DNA of 64,000 bases, taken from positions 124,001 through 188,000 of the forward strand of contig JADJWY010000026.1 in the NCBI GenBank assembly GCA_016716085.1, written 5' to 3'. Positions within the stretch are counted from its first letter, which is position 1, and each line of letters opens with the position of its first letter. The notes under the pieces were generated by a model, which was not told the DNA's origin, did no database searches, and worked only from the letters and a program-made list of their open reading frames with translations. Positions 34,991 through 43,902 of this stretch are shown in pieces. Origin of the DNA: Hahellaceae bacterium (GTDB lineage Bacteria; Pseudomonadota; Gammaproteobacteria; Pseudomonadales; Oleiphilaceae). A program made the position numbers and the translations under genes.

Positions 34991-35992
34991 CTACCCTTCC
35001 TGCTTCTGACGCCGATACTCCACCGGCGTCAAACCCACCCAACGTTTGAATGCCCGGTAAAACGTACTGGGCTCGGAAAAGCCGGTCAGATAGACGATCT
35101 GATCAATCGACTCATCGGTACGGGCCAGCAGTTTTTTCGCTAATTGACAGCGGTATTCTGCCAGCAGTTGGTTGAAGTTGGTGTCGGTTTCTGTGAGCCG
35201 CGTACGCAGGCTGCGAGGCTTTAAGCTCAGGCGTGCCGCGACATTTTCCAGCGTGGCTTCACCGCTTTCCAGGACTTCGCCGATACAGCGATTGACCTTG
35301 ACGATAAAGTCCTGCTTTTCCAGGCGAGCGACCTGTTCACCCGCGACTTGCTCATGCAGTCGCAACAGTTCCGGTTCAGCATGGCTGGAGGGTAAGGCCA
35401 GTACCTCAGATGAAAAATGGATGTAGTTCGCCGGGGCATTGAATTCCACCGGACATTGAAAAATCGCCCGATAACTGTCGAGATCCTGTCCCACTCCATG
35501 GGCAAAGCGAATCAGGGTAGGACGGAACGCGCCTTCGGTCACCGCCCGGAAAAACGTCAGGATGCCGACAAAAACGCATTCCGTTGTATGCCGAATCGGA
35601 TACTCAAAGGTGATTGGCCCAAGCACACACCCGTTCGCATCCTCACCCAACTCAGCGTGCACGGCATCACTTAACAAACGACGGTAATTAACAGCTCGCC
35701 GCAGCCCTTCACCAAAGGTTTCACTGCTTAAAAACAGGTACTCCAGCACTTGTCCGCGGAAGACGGGCACCTGCCGCCCAAGGTGTAATCCGATATCCGG
35801 GTCACCGCTCACCTCCTCCAACACCTGCCAGAAACGGGCATGGGCTGAGTGGGGGGTACGCAAATCCTTGTTACTCAACTGGCTTTGGCTAAAACCAATG
35901 CGACGAAGGACTTCACCCGCATCGATGCCTTGTGCGATCATGGCCCGATAAGCCAAACGAATCAGCACGCCGGCATCCGTGAATTCATGCAT
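34991..35992 (-). CDS. AraC-family transcriptional regulator
   Basis: A 333-residue regulator with an N-terminal arabinose-binding-like domain (about 20-205) and a C-terminal helix-turn-helix pair. The final signature is IDQIVYLTGFSEPSTFYRAFKRWVGLTPVEYRRQ. It resembles the regulator after fabB in layout, but the sequences differ. It is divergent from the MaoC gene across 157 bases and next to the FabG4-like and thiolase genes, so it may control this fatty-acyl module in response to an acyl or related compound. That is inference from position. The start ATG at 35992 has no strong alternative. Confidence 0.9.
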   Translation of the reverse strand: MHEFTDAGVLIRLAYRAMIAQGIDAGEVLRRIGFSQSQLSNKDLRTPHSAHARFWQVLEEVSGDPDIGLHLGRQVPVFRGQVLEYLFLSSETFGEGLRRAVNYRRLLSDAVHAELGEDANGCVLGPITFEYPIRHTTECVFVGILTFFRAVTEGAFRPTLIRFAHGVGQDLDSYRAIFQCPVEFNAPANYIHFSSEVLALPSSHAEPELLRLHEQVAGEQVARLEKQDFIVKVNRCIGEVLESGEATLENVAARLSLKPRSLRTRLTETDTNFNQLLAEYRCQLAKKLLARTDESIDQIVYLTGFSEPSTFYRAFKRWVGLTPVEYRRQKQEG

Positions 35993-36149
35993 GTTAACTT
36001 CCTACTGGTTGACTCAAATGCCCGCGACACTCTGTTTCAGAGACAATGGCATTGCCACGGGTGCAGTTTACAATCATTTGGCTGAGAATAAATCCAAACA
36101 CCATCCCCTTTGCAGACGCCATGCTGCACTGCCCTAACGGAGGAATCGA

Positions 36150-37040
36150 ATGGCAGATATTCAGGAGCTGAATCACGCCCCATCCACACTCAACCTTTAT
36201 TTAAAGGCTGCATTTAAACGCAAGCCCAAAATCAGTGGACAGGTACTTCCGCAAACCCGACTGTCTCTAAAGGCGATCAGAGCCAGACGTTCGGAGCTCA
36301 GCCTTTACCGACGGATATGCGGTTTTGAAAAAACGGGAACCTTACCGCTCACCTACCCGCACATTCTCGCCTTCCCTCTGCACATGCAGTTGCTGGTCGA
36401 TCCGGAGTTTCCTTTTCCATTACCGGGTCTGGTACATATTCGTAACACAATTCGCCAATATCGTGCCATTGGAAACCGCGAAACCCTGCATATTACCTGC
36501 TATCTACAGGGTCCCCGCAAGGCCGAAAGGGGACTCGAATTCGATATTGTGACACAAGTGACGGTCAATGATCTGCCGGTTTGGGAAAGCATCAGCACCA
36601 ATTTGTTTCGCACCGCCACCCAGCAGACCGCGAAAAAGCCTGGCAGGGCGAGTGATACGGTGCCAGAGACCCAGACTGAAGCCTGGACCCTTTCTGATAA
36701 CCTGGGAATGCGTTACGCCAAAGTGTCCGGCGACGCCAATCCCATCCATCTGCACGCAGGCTTGGCCAGGTTGTTCGGTTTCCCCCGCGCGATCATCCAT
36801 GGCATGTGGAGCAAAGCACACGCGTTAGCGCGTCTTTCAGATAGCTTGCCCACCGGAAGCGTTCAGGTAGAGGTCAGCTTCAAGTTGCCGGTTATGTTGC
36901 CTGCCACGGTACAATTCAGTCATCAGCGCAAAGGCGGACGTACCCAGTTTTGGCTGCGCGACGAAGCGAACGTCAAACCGCACCTTATCGGCAACGTGGA
37001 AAAACTGCCTGAACTCACGGAACCCCGCTTTATTCTTTAG
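36150..37040 (+). CDS. MaoC-type (R)-hydratase / dehydratase (HtdX-like)
   Basis: A 296-residue double hot-dog protein. The N-terminal half lacks catalytic residues. The C-terminal half has the hydratase motif YAKVSGDANPIHLHAGLARL with Asp, Asn and His, then GFPRAIIHGMWSKA. The reaction is probably hydration of trans-2-enoyl-CoA to (R)-3-hydroxyacyl-CoA, or the reverse. With the FabG4-like reductase, the thiolase and the dehydrogenases it completes a beta-oxidation or chain-extension cycle. A GGAGG lies before the ATG. The last 11 bases overlap the stop of the GDYXXLXY gene on the other strand. Confidence 0.87.
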   Translation: MADIQELNHAPSTLNLYLKAAFKRKPKISGQVLPQTRLSLKAIRARRSELSLYRRICGFEKTGTLPLTYPHILAFPLHMQLLVDPEFPFPLPGLVHIRNTIRQYRAIGNRETLHITCYLQGPRKAERGLEFDIVTQVTVNDLPVWESISTNLFRTATQQTAKKPGRASDTVPETQTEAWTLSDNLGMRYAKVSGDANPIHLHAGLARLFGFPRAIIHGMWSKAHALARLSDSLPTGSVQVEVSFKLPVMLPATVQFSHQRKGGRTQFWLRDEANVKPHLIGNVEKLPELTEPRFIL

Positions 37041-37569
37041 CGCCGGATGCCTTAGAGCCGAGTGGCTGCAGCTGTTCATCGTGTAGGGCGACCAGCAGCA
37101 GCTCCCCCTGTTCAGACACCCGGAACGCACCATAACGTGCCGGCACGTAGAGCTCCCCAGTGCCTTCCTGAAAAAAGAAGGCATTGGTTGCCAGCTTCAC
37201 CATCCCGTCGCGAAAGCGAAATTTGAGTCGCCGCTCATCATCGGCCAACGGCGTACCGTCATCCAATCTAACGAACTCGCCAACCCCGCGGGCATCGCGT
37301 CGCACCACGACTAACCCGTCCTGATTATCTGGAACCTGATAGGTTTCAGTACGCCCTTCTCTGGCCCACATCGCCTCCCTCACGGATTGGGACACCGCAT
37401 AGTTCAGCGCCATGTAATCCCCCTGCATCAAGGAGCGCGGGTCTACCGGCGCCAGTTCCATGAAAATGGCCTCCCCTTCCGCCAGCTGCGTCTCCTTACT
37501 GAAAATGGACAAATTGACGCCGATCAGAATCACCGCCAACCCCAAAAGAACCAAAGCGCGATTAGGCAT
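37030..37569 (-). CDS. GDYXXLXY domain protein
   Basis: A 179-residue protein with one N-terminal membrane helix (ALVLLGLAVILIGVNLSIF) and a periplasmic domain. The motif MQGDYMALNYAV at about residue 50 gives the family its name. It follows the DUF4401 gene with an eight-base overlap, and that follows DUF2157 with an eleven-base overlap. The three genes form one leftward operon found together in many bacteria. Function is unknown; they probably form one membrane complex. Confidence 0.88.
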   Translation of the reverse strand: MPNRALVLLGLAVILIGVNLSIFSKETQLAEGEAIFMELAPVDPRSLMQGDYMALNYAVSQSVREAMWAREGRTETYQVPDNQDGLVVVRRDARGVGEFVRLDDGTPLADDERRLKFRFRDGMVKLATNAFFFQEGTGELYVPARYGAFRVSEQGELLLVALHDEQLQPLGSKASGAKE

Positions 37570-38635
37570 GAGGGGCCTCCTCTTTGTCCAGGAATCGGTT
37601 CATGATCCAACGAACACCCAATAATCCGCCCCCCATCGCAAGAAGATAGCCGGATTTAGCCAGCAACGTACTGCTGAGTGAGTAGTAATAACTGGAGGTA
37701 AATGTCAGCAGTACCACGATGCCCAGGGCCATGATTAGGCGATGACTTTGCGAATACCCCAATATCAGAACCAGCATGCCGACAATCAGGCCGTCGATCT
37801 GCCAGGCTACCGCCGCGGCCAGCACTACGCCCACCATCATCACGCGGGCTGCCCCAGAGGAGACCGATAGTCCCGCCCGTCGCCCCAGCATCCAGGCGAC
37901 ATAGCCCAAGGTCAGCACTTCAGCCCCCCAGATCAGCCAGCGGCGCTGCATCAATGCCTGCAGCTCATCAGGGCTCACGTTACGATTAGCCCAATACTGC
38001 AACAAAAAGGGATCGAAATGGGCGATTCCGTAAAACAGAATCAAGGTGATCACCAATCCATACAAGGCGGCTTGAAGGCGTTCAATTTGGGAGGGCCAGG
38101 TAAATACGTTCAGGCCGCAAACTGCGGTCATTCCCAGCAAAGCGGCATCAAACAGCCAGGTCAGATGAACCATCACCATCGCCACGCCAAGCGCCAGCAG
38201 ACTTAGCACACTGGAGAAGACCCGGTGAATACTGTTCGGCATGAGCACTAGCAATGCAGCCTCATACAGGGCGGCCACCAGCCAGGTTGACGCCTCGTCG
38301 ATCGCCAAGGAATCAGCCACCGCAAACGCTACGAGGCCCTGCCCGGCAAGGCTGAGCGCCAATCCCAGGTGCTCAATAAAATCTGAGGGCTGTTTACGAA
38401 AGACCGCATATGCACCCGCATTCAGACCGAGCCCCAGAACCAGACAGAACGAGGGTTCATCCAAAAGGCTTGAGAACGCCGCACCAAAGAAGGCGAACAG
38501 AAATAATGAGGCCAGCCAACCGCTGAAGGCCAGCATCACCTTGACATACCAGGGATTACTCACCACCGGTTCGGGTAAATCGCCGCTCACACAACCGGCG
38601 GATGTTAACTGCATCCAGGCCTCTTCACGCGTCAT
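37562..38635 (-). CDS. DUF4401 membrane protein
   Basis: A 357-residue integral membrane protein of about ten helices, matching the DUF4401 family that travels with DUF2157 and GDYXXLXY proteins. The start at 38635 (MTREEAWMQLTSAG) is chosen because a longer open frame would run deep into DUF2157; the chosen start overlaps it by 11 bases. The C-terminus is LGVRWIMNRFLDKEEAPHA. No catalytic motif is visible. A sensor or transporter role is possible but not supported by sequence. Confidence 0.85.
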   Translation of the reverse strand: MTREEAWMQLTSAGCVSGDLPEPVVSNPWYVKVMLAFSGWLASLFLFAFFGAAFSSLLDEPSFCLVLGLGLNAGAYAVFRKQPSDFIEHLGLALSLAGQGLVAFAVADSLAIDEASTWLVAALYEAALLVLMPNSIHRVFSSVLSLLALGVAMVMVHLTWLFDAALLGMTAVCGLNVFTWPSQIERLQAALYGLVITLILFYGIAHFDPFLLQYWANRNVSPDELQALMQRRWLIWGAEVLTLGYVAWMLGRRAGLSVSSGAARVMMVGVVLAAAVAWQIDGLIVGMLVLILGYSQSHRLIMALGIVVLLTFTSSYYYSLSSTLLAKSGYLLAMGGGLLGVRWIMNRFLDKEEAPHA

Positions 38636-39596
38636 GACTTGACCACTCCCGATGGATATTCCGCAGCCAGGTGGCCGAACCCGCCCCCATTCCGATGACC
38701 AGAAGCGCCATGAGCAGGAACAGGTCTCCGCCATTGTTGTAAAGCAAATGCCGACTCAGGAAGGCCGTCACCACCACAATCCCCGACAGACAGCCCCCTG
38801 CCAGCATAAATAAATCCTTCAAACGGTAGCGATAGATGCTATAAACCGCCGGTATCCAGGCCAGCCAGATCCAAAGTGACAGCGAAGCGGCATCGTCGTA
38901 TAGATGCGCAATCGTGAGGATCGTCAGCGGTGTCCCCGTTGCAACCGCCAGAACCCGCACAGCCCAGCGATCTGGTTGCCAGCGAAAGACAAGGGAGGCC
39001 AATTCCCAGAGGCACCAGGCGGTGCCGTTCAGCCCTAAGAATAACCAGAGCAGCCCCTGTTCAACGTCCGGGAAAAACCACAGAATCCCGCGAAAAGTGT
39101 GTACATAGAGGGTCGCCGTCAGGTTAAGTAAAGCAATCAAAAAGAGCCACAACACGCCCGCACGCCCGGCTATTGCCCACGGTGCCATCAGCAAGGCCCA
39201 ATACAGAAACAGCTGCCAGGGGTCAGCCCCGGTCTGATAAGTCTGCCCAAAATAGGCCAGTAAAGCGCCCAGACCCAAGGTCGCCATCATTAGCATGACG
39301 GAGGCAACAACGGGACGCAGCGCCCATCGCCAGTAGCCTACGATGGTTAGAATGAGTGCTGCTTCCAGCATAGCGAATTTCGCCCATCGCCCCATCTCGG
39401 TCCAGTTGTAAGCGACGAAAAAAATCAAGGCCACAGAAAGGGCCAGTCCGCCGGTCCAGAGTAGCAAACGGTCAATAAACTGACGCCAGGCTTGCGCCGC
39501 AGGGTAAACCTGTGCCGCGTTTAAAGCGCGTGACAACTGATCGTTGGGTAAGTGCCCTCCGGCTAGCCAGTCCAGCACCCATTTGCGATGACTCAT
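38625..39596 (-). CDS. DUF2157 membrane protein
   Basis: A 323-residue protein with a short cytosolic N-terminal region (residues 1-40, WLAGGHLPNDQLSRAL) and about eight to nine membrane helices beginning LLLWTGGLALSVALIFFVAYNW. This is the DUF2157 layout. It is the first gene of the three-gene leftward operon, preceded by GGGAGAG at a good distance. The 107-base gap to the next gene on the right should hold the operon promoter. Function unknown. Confidence 0.87.
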   Translation of the reverse strand: MSHRKWVLDWLAGGHLPNDQLSRALNAAQVYPAAQAWRQFIDRLLLWTGGLALSVALIFFVAYNWTEMGRWAKFAMLEAALILTIVGYWRWALRPVVASVMLMMATLGLGALLAYFGQTYQTGADPWQLFLYWALLMAPWAIAGRAGVLWLFLIALLNLTATLYVHTFRGILWFFPDVEQGLLWLFLGLNGTAWCLWELASLVFRWQPDRWAVRVLAVATGTPLTILTIAHLYDDAASLSLWIWLAWIPAVYSIYRYRLKDLFMLAGGCLSGIVVVTAFLSRHLLYNNGGDLFLLMALLVIGMGAGSATWLRNIHREWSSHDA

Positions 39597-39703
39597 TGAT
39601 TACTCTCCCTTCAGACACAGACTGTCGCCGCCCAGTCCACACCGCTACTATAGGCATCGTGCCGCTAAAGTGCTATCGCCAAGTAGTGACCGGGGGGCTC
39701 ATA

Positions 39704-40234
39704 ATGAAACGAGCGGCCATAGGAATGAAGAACAGAATCATGTCGTCCTCCTCAGTGCCTTTTCTTGCAGAGGCTTACCATTCAGAAATTGCCGGCGAGT
39801 GGATGTTTCGGGTGCTTGCACGCCTTACCCGTAATACCGGGCAGCGCCACTGCTGGCAAGGACTGGTCAGTCTTGAACGCCAAACGCAAGGTCTATTGCT
39901 TGAGCACGCCGCGGGCGTAAGATACTCCTGCACCAGGCGGATCGGGGCAAGGCTGCTTGGAGGACTGTATGGATTGGCACTGGGAATGTTGCCCTCGACA
40001 ACCGCAATGGAAATCCTGGCTAAGGCCGCTGCCCCCTTTCTTGAAGACTACACCCGCTTCGCTCAACACTGTCACCGTGACGATCATTGGCTGGCTGCCT
40101 ACCTGCGAGACCATGAGCAGGCCATTCTGGACTGCACTGAGTGGGTCAGGCAGGGCGATTGGATCGCCGCCATCGCGGTCATTGACCGACTGATTCTTTG
40201 CCATCTGAACCAGGTGATTGCCAAGCCCCTATGA
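39704..40234 (+). CDS. unknown helical protein, possibly ferritin-like
   Basis: A 176-residue, cytosolic, all-helical protein that I cannot name. Acidic and His residues recur at places that would suit a four-helix di-iron protein (EIAGEWMFRVL, QTQGLLLEHAAG, YLRDHEQAILDC), but no full EXXH pair is plain, so this is only a hint. Start at 39704 behind GGGGG is preferred; ATGs at 39725 and 39740 are possible. The last six bases overlap the end of the MscS gene on the other strand. Confidence 0.55.
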   Translation: MKRAAIGMKNRIMSSSSVPFLAEAYHSEIAGEWMFRVLARLTRNTGQRHCWQGLVSLERQTQGLLLEHAAGVRYSCTRRIGARLLGGLYGLALGMLPSTTAMEILAKAAAPFLEDYTRFAQHCHRDDHWLAAYLRDHEQAILDCTEWVRQGDWIAAIAVIDRLILCHLNQVIAKPL

Positions 40235-41533
40235 CACCATGCGCACCTCGCGCTGCGGAAAGGGAATTTCAATTTCATTCTCACGCAGGGCATCCCAGAT
40301 CATCAACAGCAGATCACCGCCCACCCGGTTACGACCATCATCAATGCCCTCCATCCAGAACTCGATCAGTATGTTTACCCCTGATTCACCAAAGCTAAGG
40401 ATTTCGGCATCCGGCAATTCTTCAATCGGTGTTCCCGGCGCTGATATCACCTTGGGGTGTTTAGACACGGTTTCACGCAGCAGCGGGAACAAGCGATGCA
40501 AGTCGGTCTTGTAGGCCACCTGCAGGTGAATCTCGTAACGCTGCCGATGGTTCTTGTGCGTCCAGTTCACGAAGGTGGAGGTGATGAATTTTTCATTCGG
40601 CACCATGATGTCTTTGCCATCGTAGGTTTCCAGAATGGTAAAGCGCATATTGAGTTCGCGGATCTCGCCCTTCTTGCCATCTTCCATTTCGATAAAATCG
40701 CCCACCGTCAGGGACCGGTCCAATAGAATGATCATGCCGGAGATAAAATTTGACGCAATCGACTGCAAACCAAATCCCAGTCCAACAGCGAGCGCACCGC
40801 CAAACACCGCCAGAGCAGTGATGTTGATGCCCATGATCTGGAGCAGCAGAATGAAGATCACGACATACAAACCAACTTCAAACAGCTTGGCAATAACTTC
40901 CCGTGTGCCAATATCCAGGTCCGCCTGATTGCGGATCATGCGCTTCCCCGCATTATTCGAGAGCCTCCCCAGCCAGAACAGAATCGAGCCGAAGACCACG
41001 ACCCGGATCACGCCCAAGGCACTGAGTCGGATATTACCAATCTCCATCGAGATGCTATCGAGGTAACGGGTCACCGGATCCAGCCAGTCCATAAAGGTCA
41101 ACACTGCGAGTGGAATACTGATCCAGAGGATCAATCCGCGCGCGATGACATTGCGAAAGGTGCGGGTAATCAGCGTATAGAGCAGAATAGACACGGCCAG
41201 CGATTGCCCCAGCCGCAGGACCCACTGATCCGTTAACAGATTTGCCGTGGCCTGCAGTGCAATCCCCAGGCAGAGAATATTCAGGATGGGGCGCAGATAC
41301 ACCTGTTTTTCATAGGCAAAGCGCCGCAGTGCCAGCAGCGGCGGTCGCGGTGGCTGGATGAATAGCAACGGCAGACTGCGCCGCAACATTCCGGTCATCA
41401 CCATGGCCATGAAAAAAGACACCACAATGGCGCCCAACTGGATGCCGGTGTCCGGCGAGACGATCCAGTTCGACACGTGTGCCCAGATCTGCAGCAGCTG
41501 TTTCTGCAGCGCCTCCACACTTCCCATGCCCAT
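40229..41533 (-). CDS. MscS-family mechanosensitive channel
   Basis: A 434-residue channel. Five or six membrane helices lead to the pore helix ALAVFGGALAVGLGFGLQSIASNFISGMIILLDRSLTVGD, the MscS signature, followed by the cytosolic beta domain (GEIRELNMRFTILETYDGKDIMVPNEKF) and the C-terminal cage. The role is release of solutes under osmotic down-shock. I chose the ATG at 41533; a second ATG two codons in is equally near the GGGGG. The extra N-terminal helices make it larger than E. coli MscS. Divergent from galU. Confidence 0.92.
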   Translation of the reverse strand: MGMGSVEALQKQLLQIWAHVSNWIVSPDTGIQLGAIVVSFFMAMVMTGMLRRSLPLLFIQPPRPPLLALRRFAYEKQVYLRPILNILCLGIALQATANLLTDQWVLRLGQSLAVSILLYTLITRTFRNVIARGLILWISIPLAVLTFMDWLDPVTRYLDSISMEIGNIRLSALGVIRVVVFGSILFWLGRLSNNAGKRMIRNQADLDIGTREVIAKLFEVGLYVVIFILLLQIMGINITALAVFGGALAVGLGFGLQSIASNFISGMIILLDRSLTVGDFIEMEDGKKGEIRELNMRFTILETYDGKDIMVPNEKFITSTFVNWTHKNHRQRYEIHLQVAYKTDLHRLFPLLRETVSKHPKVISAPGTPIEELPDAEILSFGESGVNILIEFWMEGIDDGRNRVGGDLLLMIWDALRENEIEIPFPQREVRMVS

Positions 41534-41714
41534 GGCCCCCTGATTCACTTGTTGTTTTTGGATGTTACACAATACCCGTTTACCGAAATGGCAGACACCT
41601 TCAGGTCGGGCTATGCTTAGCAAAGGTTTGTATTTTTTACGGCATCTGGACGGCCCCGTCTACATCACCCCGAATTTTTTCGTTACACTGACCGAACACA
41701 GTCAAGGAGTGCTT

Positions 41715-42554
41715 ATGATTAACAAATGCTTATTCCCGGTTGCCGGTTACGGCACCCGCTTTCTTCCTGCGACCAAGGCCATGCCCAAGGAAATGCTGCC
41801 GATCGTGAACAAGCCGCTCGTGCAGTACGGCGTTGAGGAAGCCACCGAAGCAGGCATCCATTCGTTCGGTTTCGTAACCGGTCGTGGCAAGCGTGCCATT
41901 GCCGACCACTTTGATATTTCCTACGAACTGGAAACCTCCATTAAAGGTTCAGGTAAAGAGGAACTGCTCGGCTCTATCCGCAAACTGATGGATCGCAACA
42001 CTTTTGCGTTTACCCGTCAGAGTGAAATGAAAGGTCTGGGCCACGCCATCCTGTCTGGCTACAACCTGATTGGTGACAACCCTTTCGCCGTGGTACTCGC
42101 AGACGACCTGTGTCTGGTCGAACCAGGTCAGGACAGCGTTCTGTCTCAGATGGTAAAACTCTACAACCAGTTCCGCGCAACCATCGTTGCCATTCAGGAA
42201 GTGCCGCACGACGAAGTGCACAAGTACGGGGTCATTGCCGGTGAAACCATGAAGGATGGCCTCTACCGGGTTACCGACATGGTGGAAAAACCCAAGAATG
42301 AAGATGCGCCGTCTAACCTGGCCATCATCGGTCGCTATATACTCACGCCGGATATCTTCAATATCCTGCGCAATACCAAGCCGGGCAAGAACGGCGAAAT
42401 CCAGCTGACCGACGCCCTGCTGCAGCAGGCCAAAGACGGTTGCGTACTGGCTTATAAATTCAAAGGCCGTCGCTTTGACTGCGGAAGCATCGACGGTTTC
42501 GTGGATGCAACCAACTTCGTTTACGAAAACTACTACAAGAAAGGCCTGCTCTGA
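41715..42554 (+). CDS. galU: UTP-glucose-1-phosphate uridylyltransferase
   Basis: GalU, 279 residues, makes UDP-glucose from UTP and glucose-1-phosphate for polysaccharides and lipopolysaccharide. The nucleotide loop is FPVAGYGTRFLPATKAMPKEMLPI. Other family blocks are GLGHAILSGYNLIGDNPFAVVLADDL, GRYILTPDIFNIL, GEIQLTDALL and GRRFDCGS. A longer open frame exists upstream, but the ATG at 41715 has AAGGAG and fits the family start. A strong terminator follows, so the gene is probably monocistronic. Confidence 0.97.
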   Translation: MINKCLFPVAGYGTRFLPATKAMPKEMLPIVNKPLVQYGVEEATEAGIHSFGFVTGRGKRAIADHFDISYELETSIKGSGKEELLGSIRKLMDRNTFAFTRQSEMKGLGHAILSGYNLIGDNPFAVVLADDLCLVEPGQDSVLSQMVKLYNQFRATIVAIQEVPHDEVHKYGVIAGETMKDGLYRVTDMVEKPKNEDAPSNLAIIGRYILTPDIFNILRNTKPGKNGEIQLTDALLQQAKDGCVLAYKFKGRRFDCGSIDGFVDATNFVYENYYKKGLL

Positions 42555-42582
42555 TTTCAGCGTAGCACCTGTCTTGACCTCA

Positions 42583-42604
42583 AACCCGCTTCGGCGGGTT
42601 TTTT
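42583..42604 (+). terminator. rho-independent terminator after galU
   Basis: AACCCGC, loop TTCG, GCGGGTT, then six T in total. A stable stem with a tetraloop 28 bases after the galU stop. Confidence 0.93.
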
Positions 42605-42708
42605 GTTGCCCGTAAAAAAATCTGCACTTCACCCAAACTCGTAGTACAGTAACGAAATACCCCTTTGTAGATAGATACTGCGGAGCGACGCCTCCCCCGG
42701 AGCACACC

Positions 42709-42837
42709 ATGTACGATCCCGAACATAAGCCAGATGAAGCAGAAGCCCAACGCGAAATCCAGCAACTGATCAATGTGTTTGTTCACCTGACCGGTCTGGG
42801 CTTTGTCCTCACGGCCCTGTGTCTGAGCGCCTCGTAA
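42709..42837 (+). CDS. small single-helix membrane protein
   Basis: A 42-residue open frame with ATG at 42709 after CCGGAG. It begins with a charged stretch (MYDPEHKPDEAEAQREIQQL) and ends with one hydrophobic helix (VFVHLTGLGFVLTALCLSA). Translation signals and the charge-then-helix layout make it a likely small membrane protein. It lies between the galU terminator and the next membrane protein gene. I do not recognise a family. Confidence 0.5.
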   Translation: MYDPEHKPDEAEAQREIQQLINVFVHLTGLGFVLTALCLSAS

Positions 42838-42944
42838 ATCACGACCGCGGGAATCTGGCTTCGCCCCTTGCGAGGAGTCTGGTCAACCAGTAAGCTACTG
42901 CGCTTCATGGATGACACCATTTCACGCAAAAAAGGAGACCCTTC

Positions 42945-43901
42945 ATGTGGGATTTCGATCTGGGCAAGGCCCTTTCGGCCATGCGCCAAACTCTGCCGTT
43001 CGTATTGTTCAGGATGGCGATCTATTTCGCGATCACCCTCGCGTACATTTTAGGCACCGGTGTCGGGGCCGGTGTTGGCTATGGCGTAACCGCCTTTGGC
43101 GATAACCCTGGCAGCGGTGCCGGGCTTGGCGCCATGATTGGATTTGGCGCTGTCGGTGCAGTTGTCTACTGGGTGCGGGAATACCTCTTGTATCTGGTTA
43201 AGGCCGCGCACATTTCCGCTCTGCTGGATGTTTTCGAGGGCAAGCCGGTTGCCGGTGGGCAGTCGCAGGTCACCCACGCGCAACAGGTGATCAAAGAAAA
43301 CTTCAAAGAAGCCTCAATCCTGTTCGGCGTCGATCAGCTGGTGAAAGGCGTTCTGGGTGCGATCAACCGCCTACTACTGGCCTTGACGAGCTGGCTACCC
43401 ATCCCAGGTTTACAAAATCTTATGGCGTTCATCACCCGCGTGGTTGAAATGTCTCTGACCTACGTGGATGAAATCATCATCGCGTACCACCTTCGCACAG
43501 GTGGCGATAACCCCTGGCAGTCCTGCAAGACCGCGCTGGTGCTGTACGCCCAGAACTATAAAACCTTTCTGCGCAACGCGCTGTTTCTGACCCTGTTCAT
43601 GTACCTGCTGGCGTTTCTGGTGTTTCTGGTGGTGCTGGGGCCGGTCGCCGGACTGATGAGTATGTTCCCCGGCCAGGTTGGTGGTTTCAGTTTCATTGTT
43701 GCCCTGGTGCTCGCCTGGAGCATCAAAGCCGCGCTGTTGGAACCGGTAGCGATTTATGCGCTGATGCAAGTGTTCTTCAAAGTCACCGAAGGCCAACAGC
43801 CCAACCCGGAATGGGAAGCTAAGCTGGATCAGGCCTCTGACAAATTCCGAGAACTGAAGGATCAGGCACTGTCTCATCTCGGAGGCGCTAAGACTTCCTG
43901 A
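42945..43901 (+). CDS. integral membrane protein of unknown function
   Basis: A 318-residue membrane protein with about six helices, including Gly-rich ones (YILGTGVGAGVGYGVTAFG, MIGFGAVGAVVYWV) and two near the end (LTLFMYLLAFLVFLVVLGP, GFSFIVALVLAWSIKAALL). A soluble helical tail follows (PEWEAKLDQASDKFRELKD). I do not recognise a family. It has AAAAGGAG at a proper distance, and the next gene starts one base after its stop, so the two are coupled. A partner role for the transglycosylase is possible. Confidence 0.75.
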   Translation: MWDFDLGKALSAMRQTLPFVLFRMAIYFAITLAYILGTGVGAGVGYGVTAFGDNPGSGAGLGAMIGFGAVGAVVYWVREYLLYLVKAAHISALLDVFEGKPVAGGQSQVTHAQQVIKENFKEASILFGVDQLVKGVLGAINRLLLALTSWLPIPGLQNLMAFITRVVEMSLTYVDEIIIAYHLRTGGDNPWQSCKTALVLYAQNYKTFLRNALFLTLFMYLLAFLVFLVVLGPVAGLMSMFPGQVGGFSFIVALVLAWSIKAALLEPVAIYALMQVFFKVTEGQQPNPEWEAKLDQASDKFRELKDQALSHLGGAKTS

Positions 43902-43902
43902 C

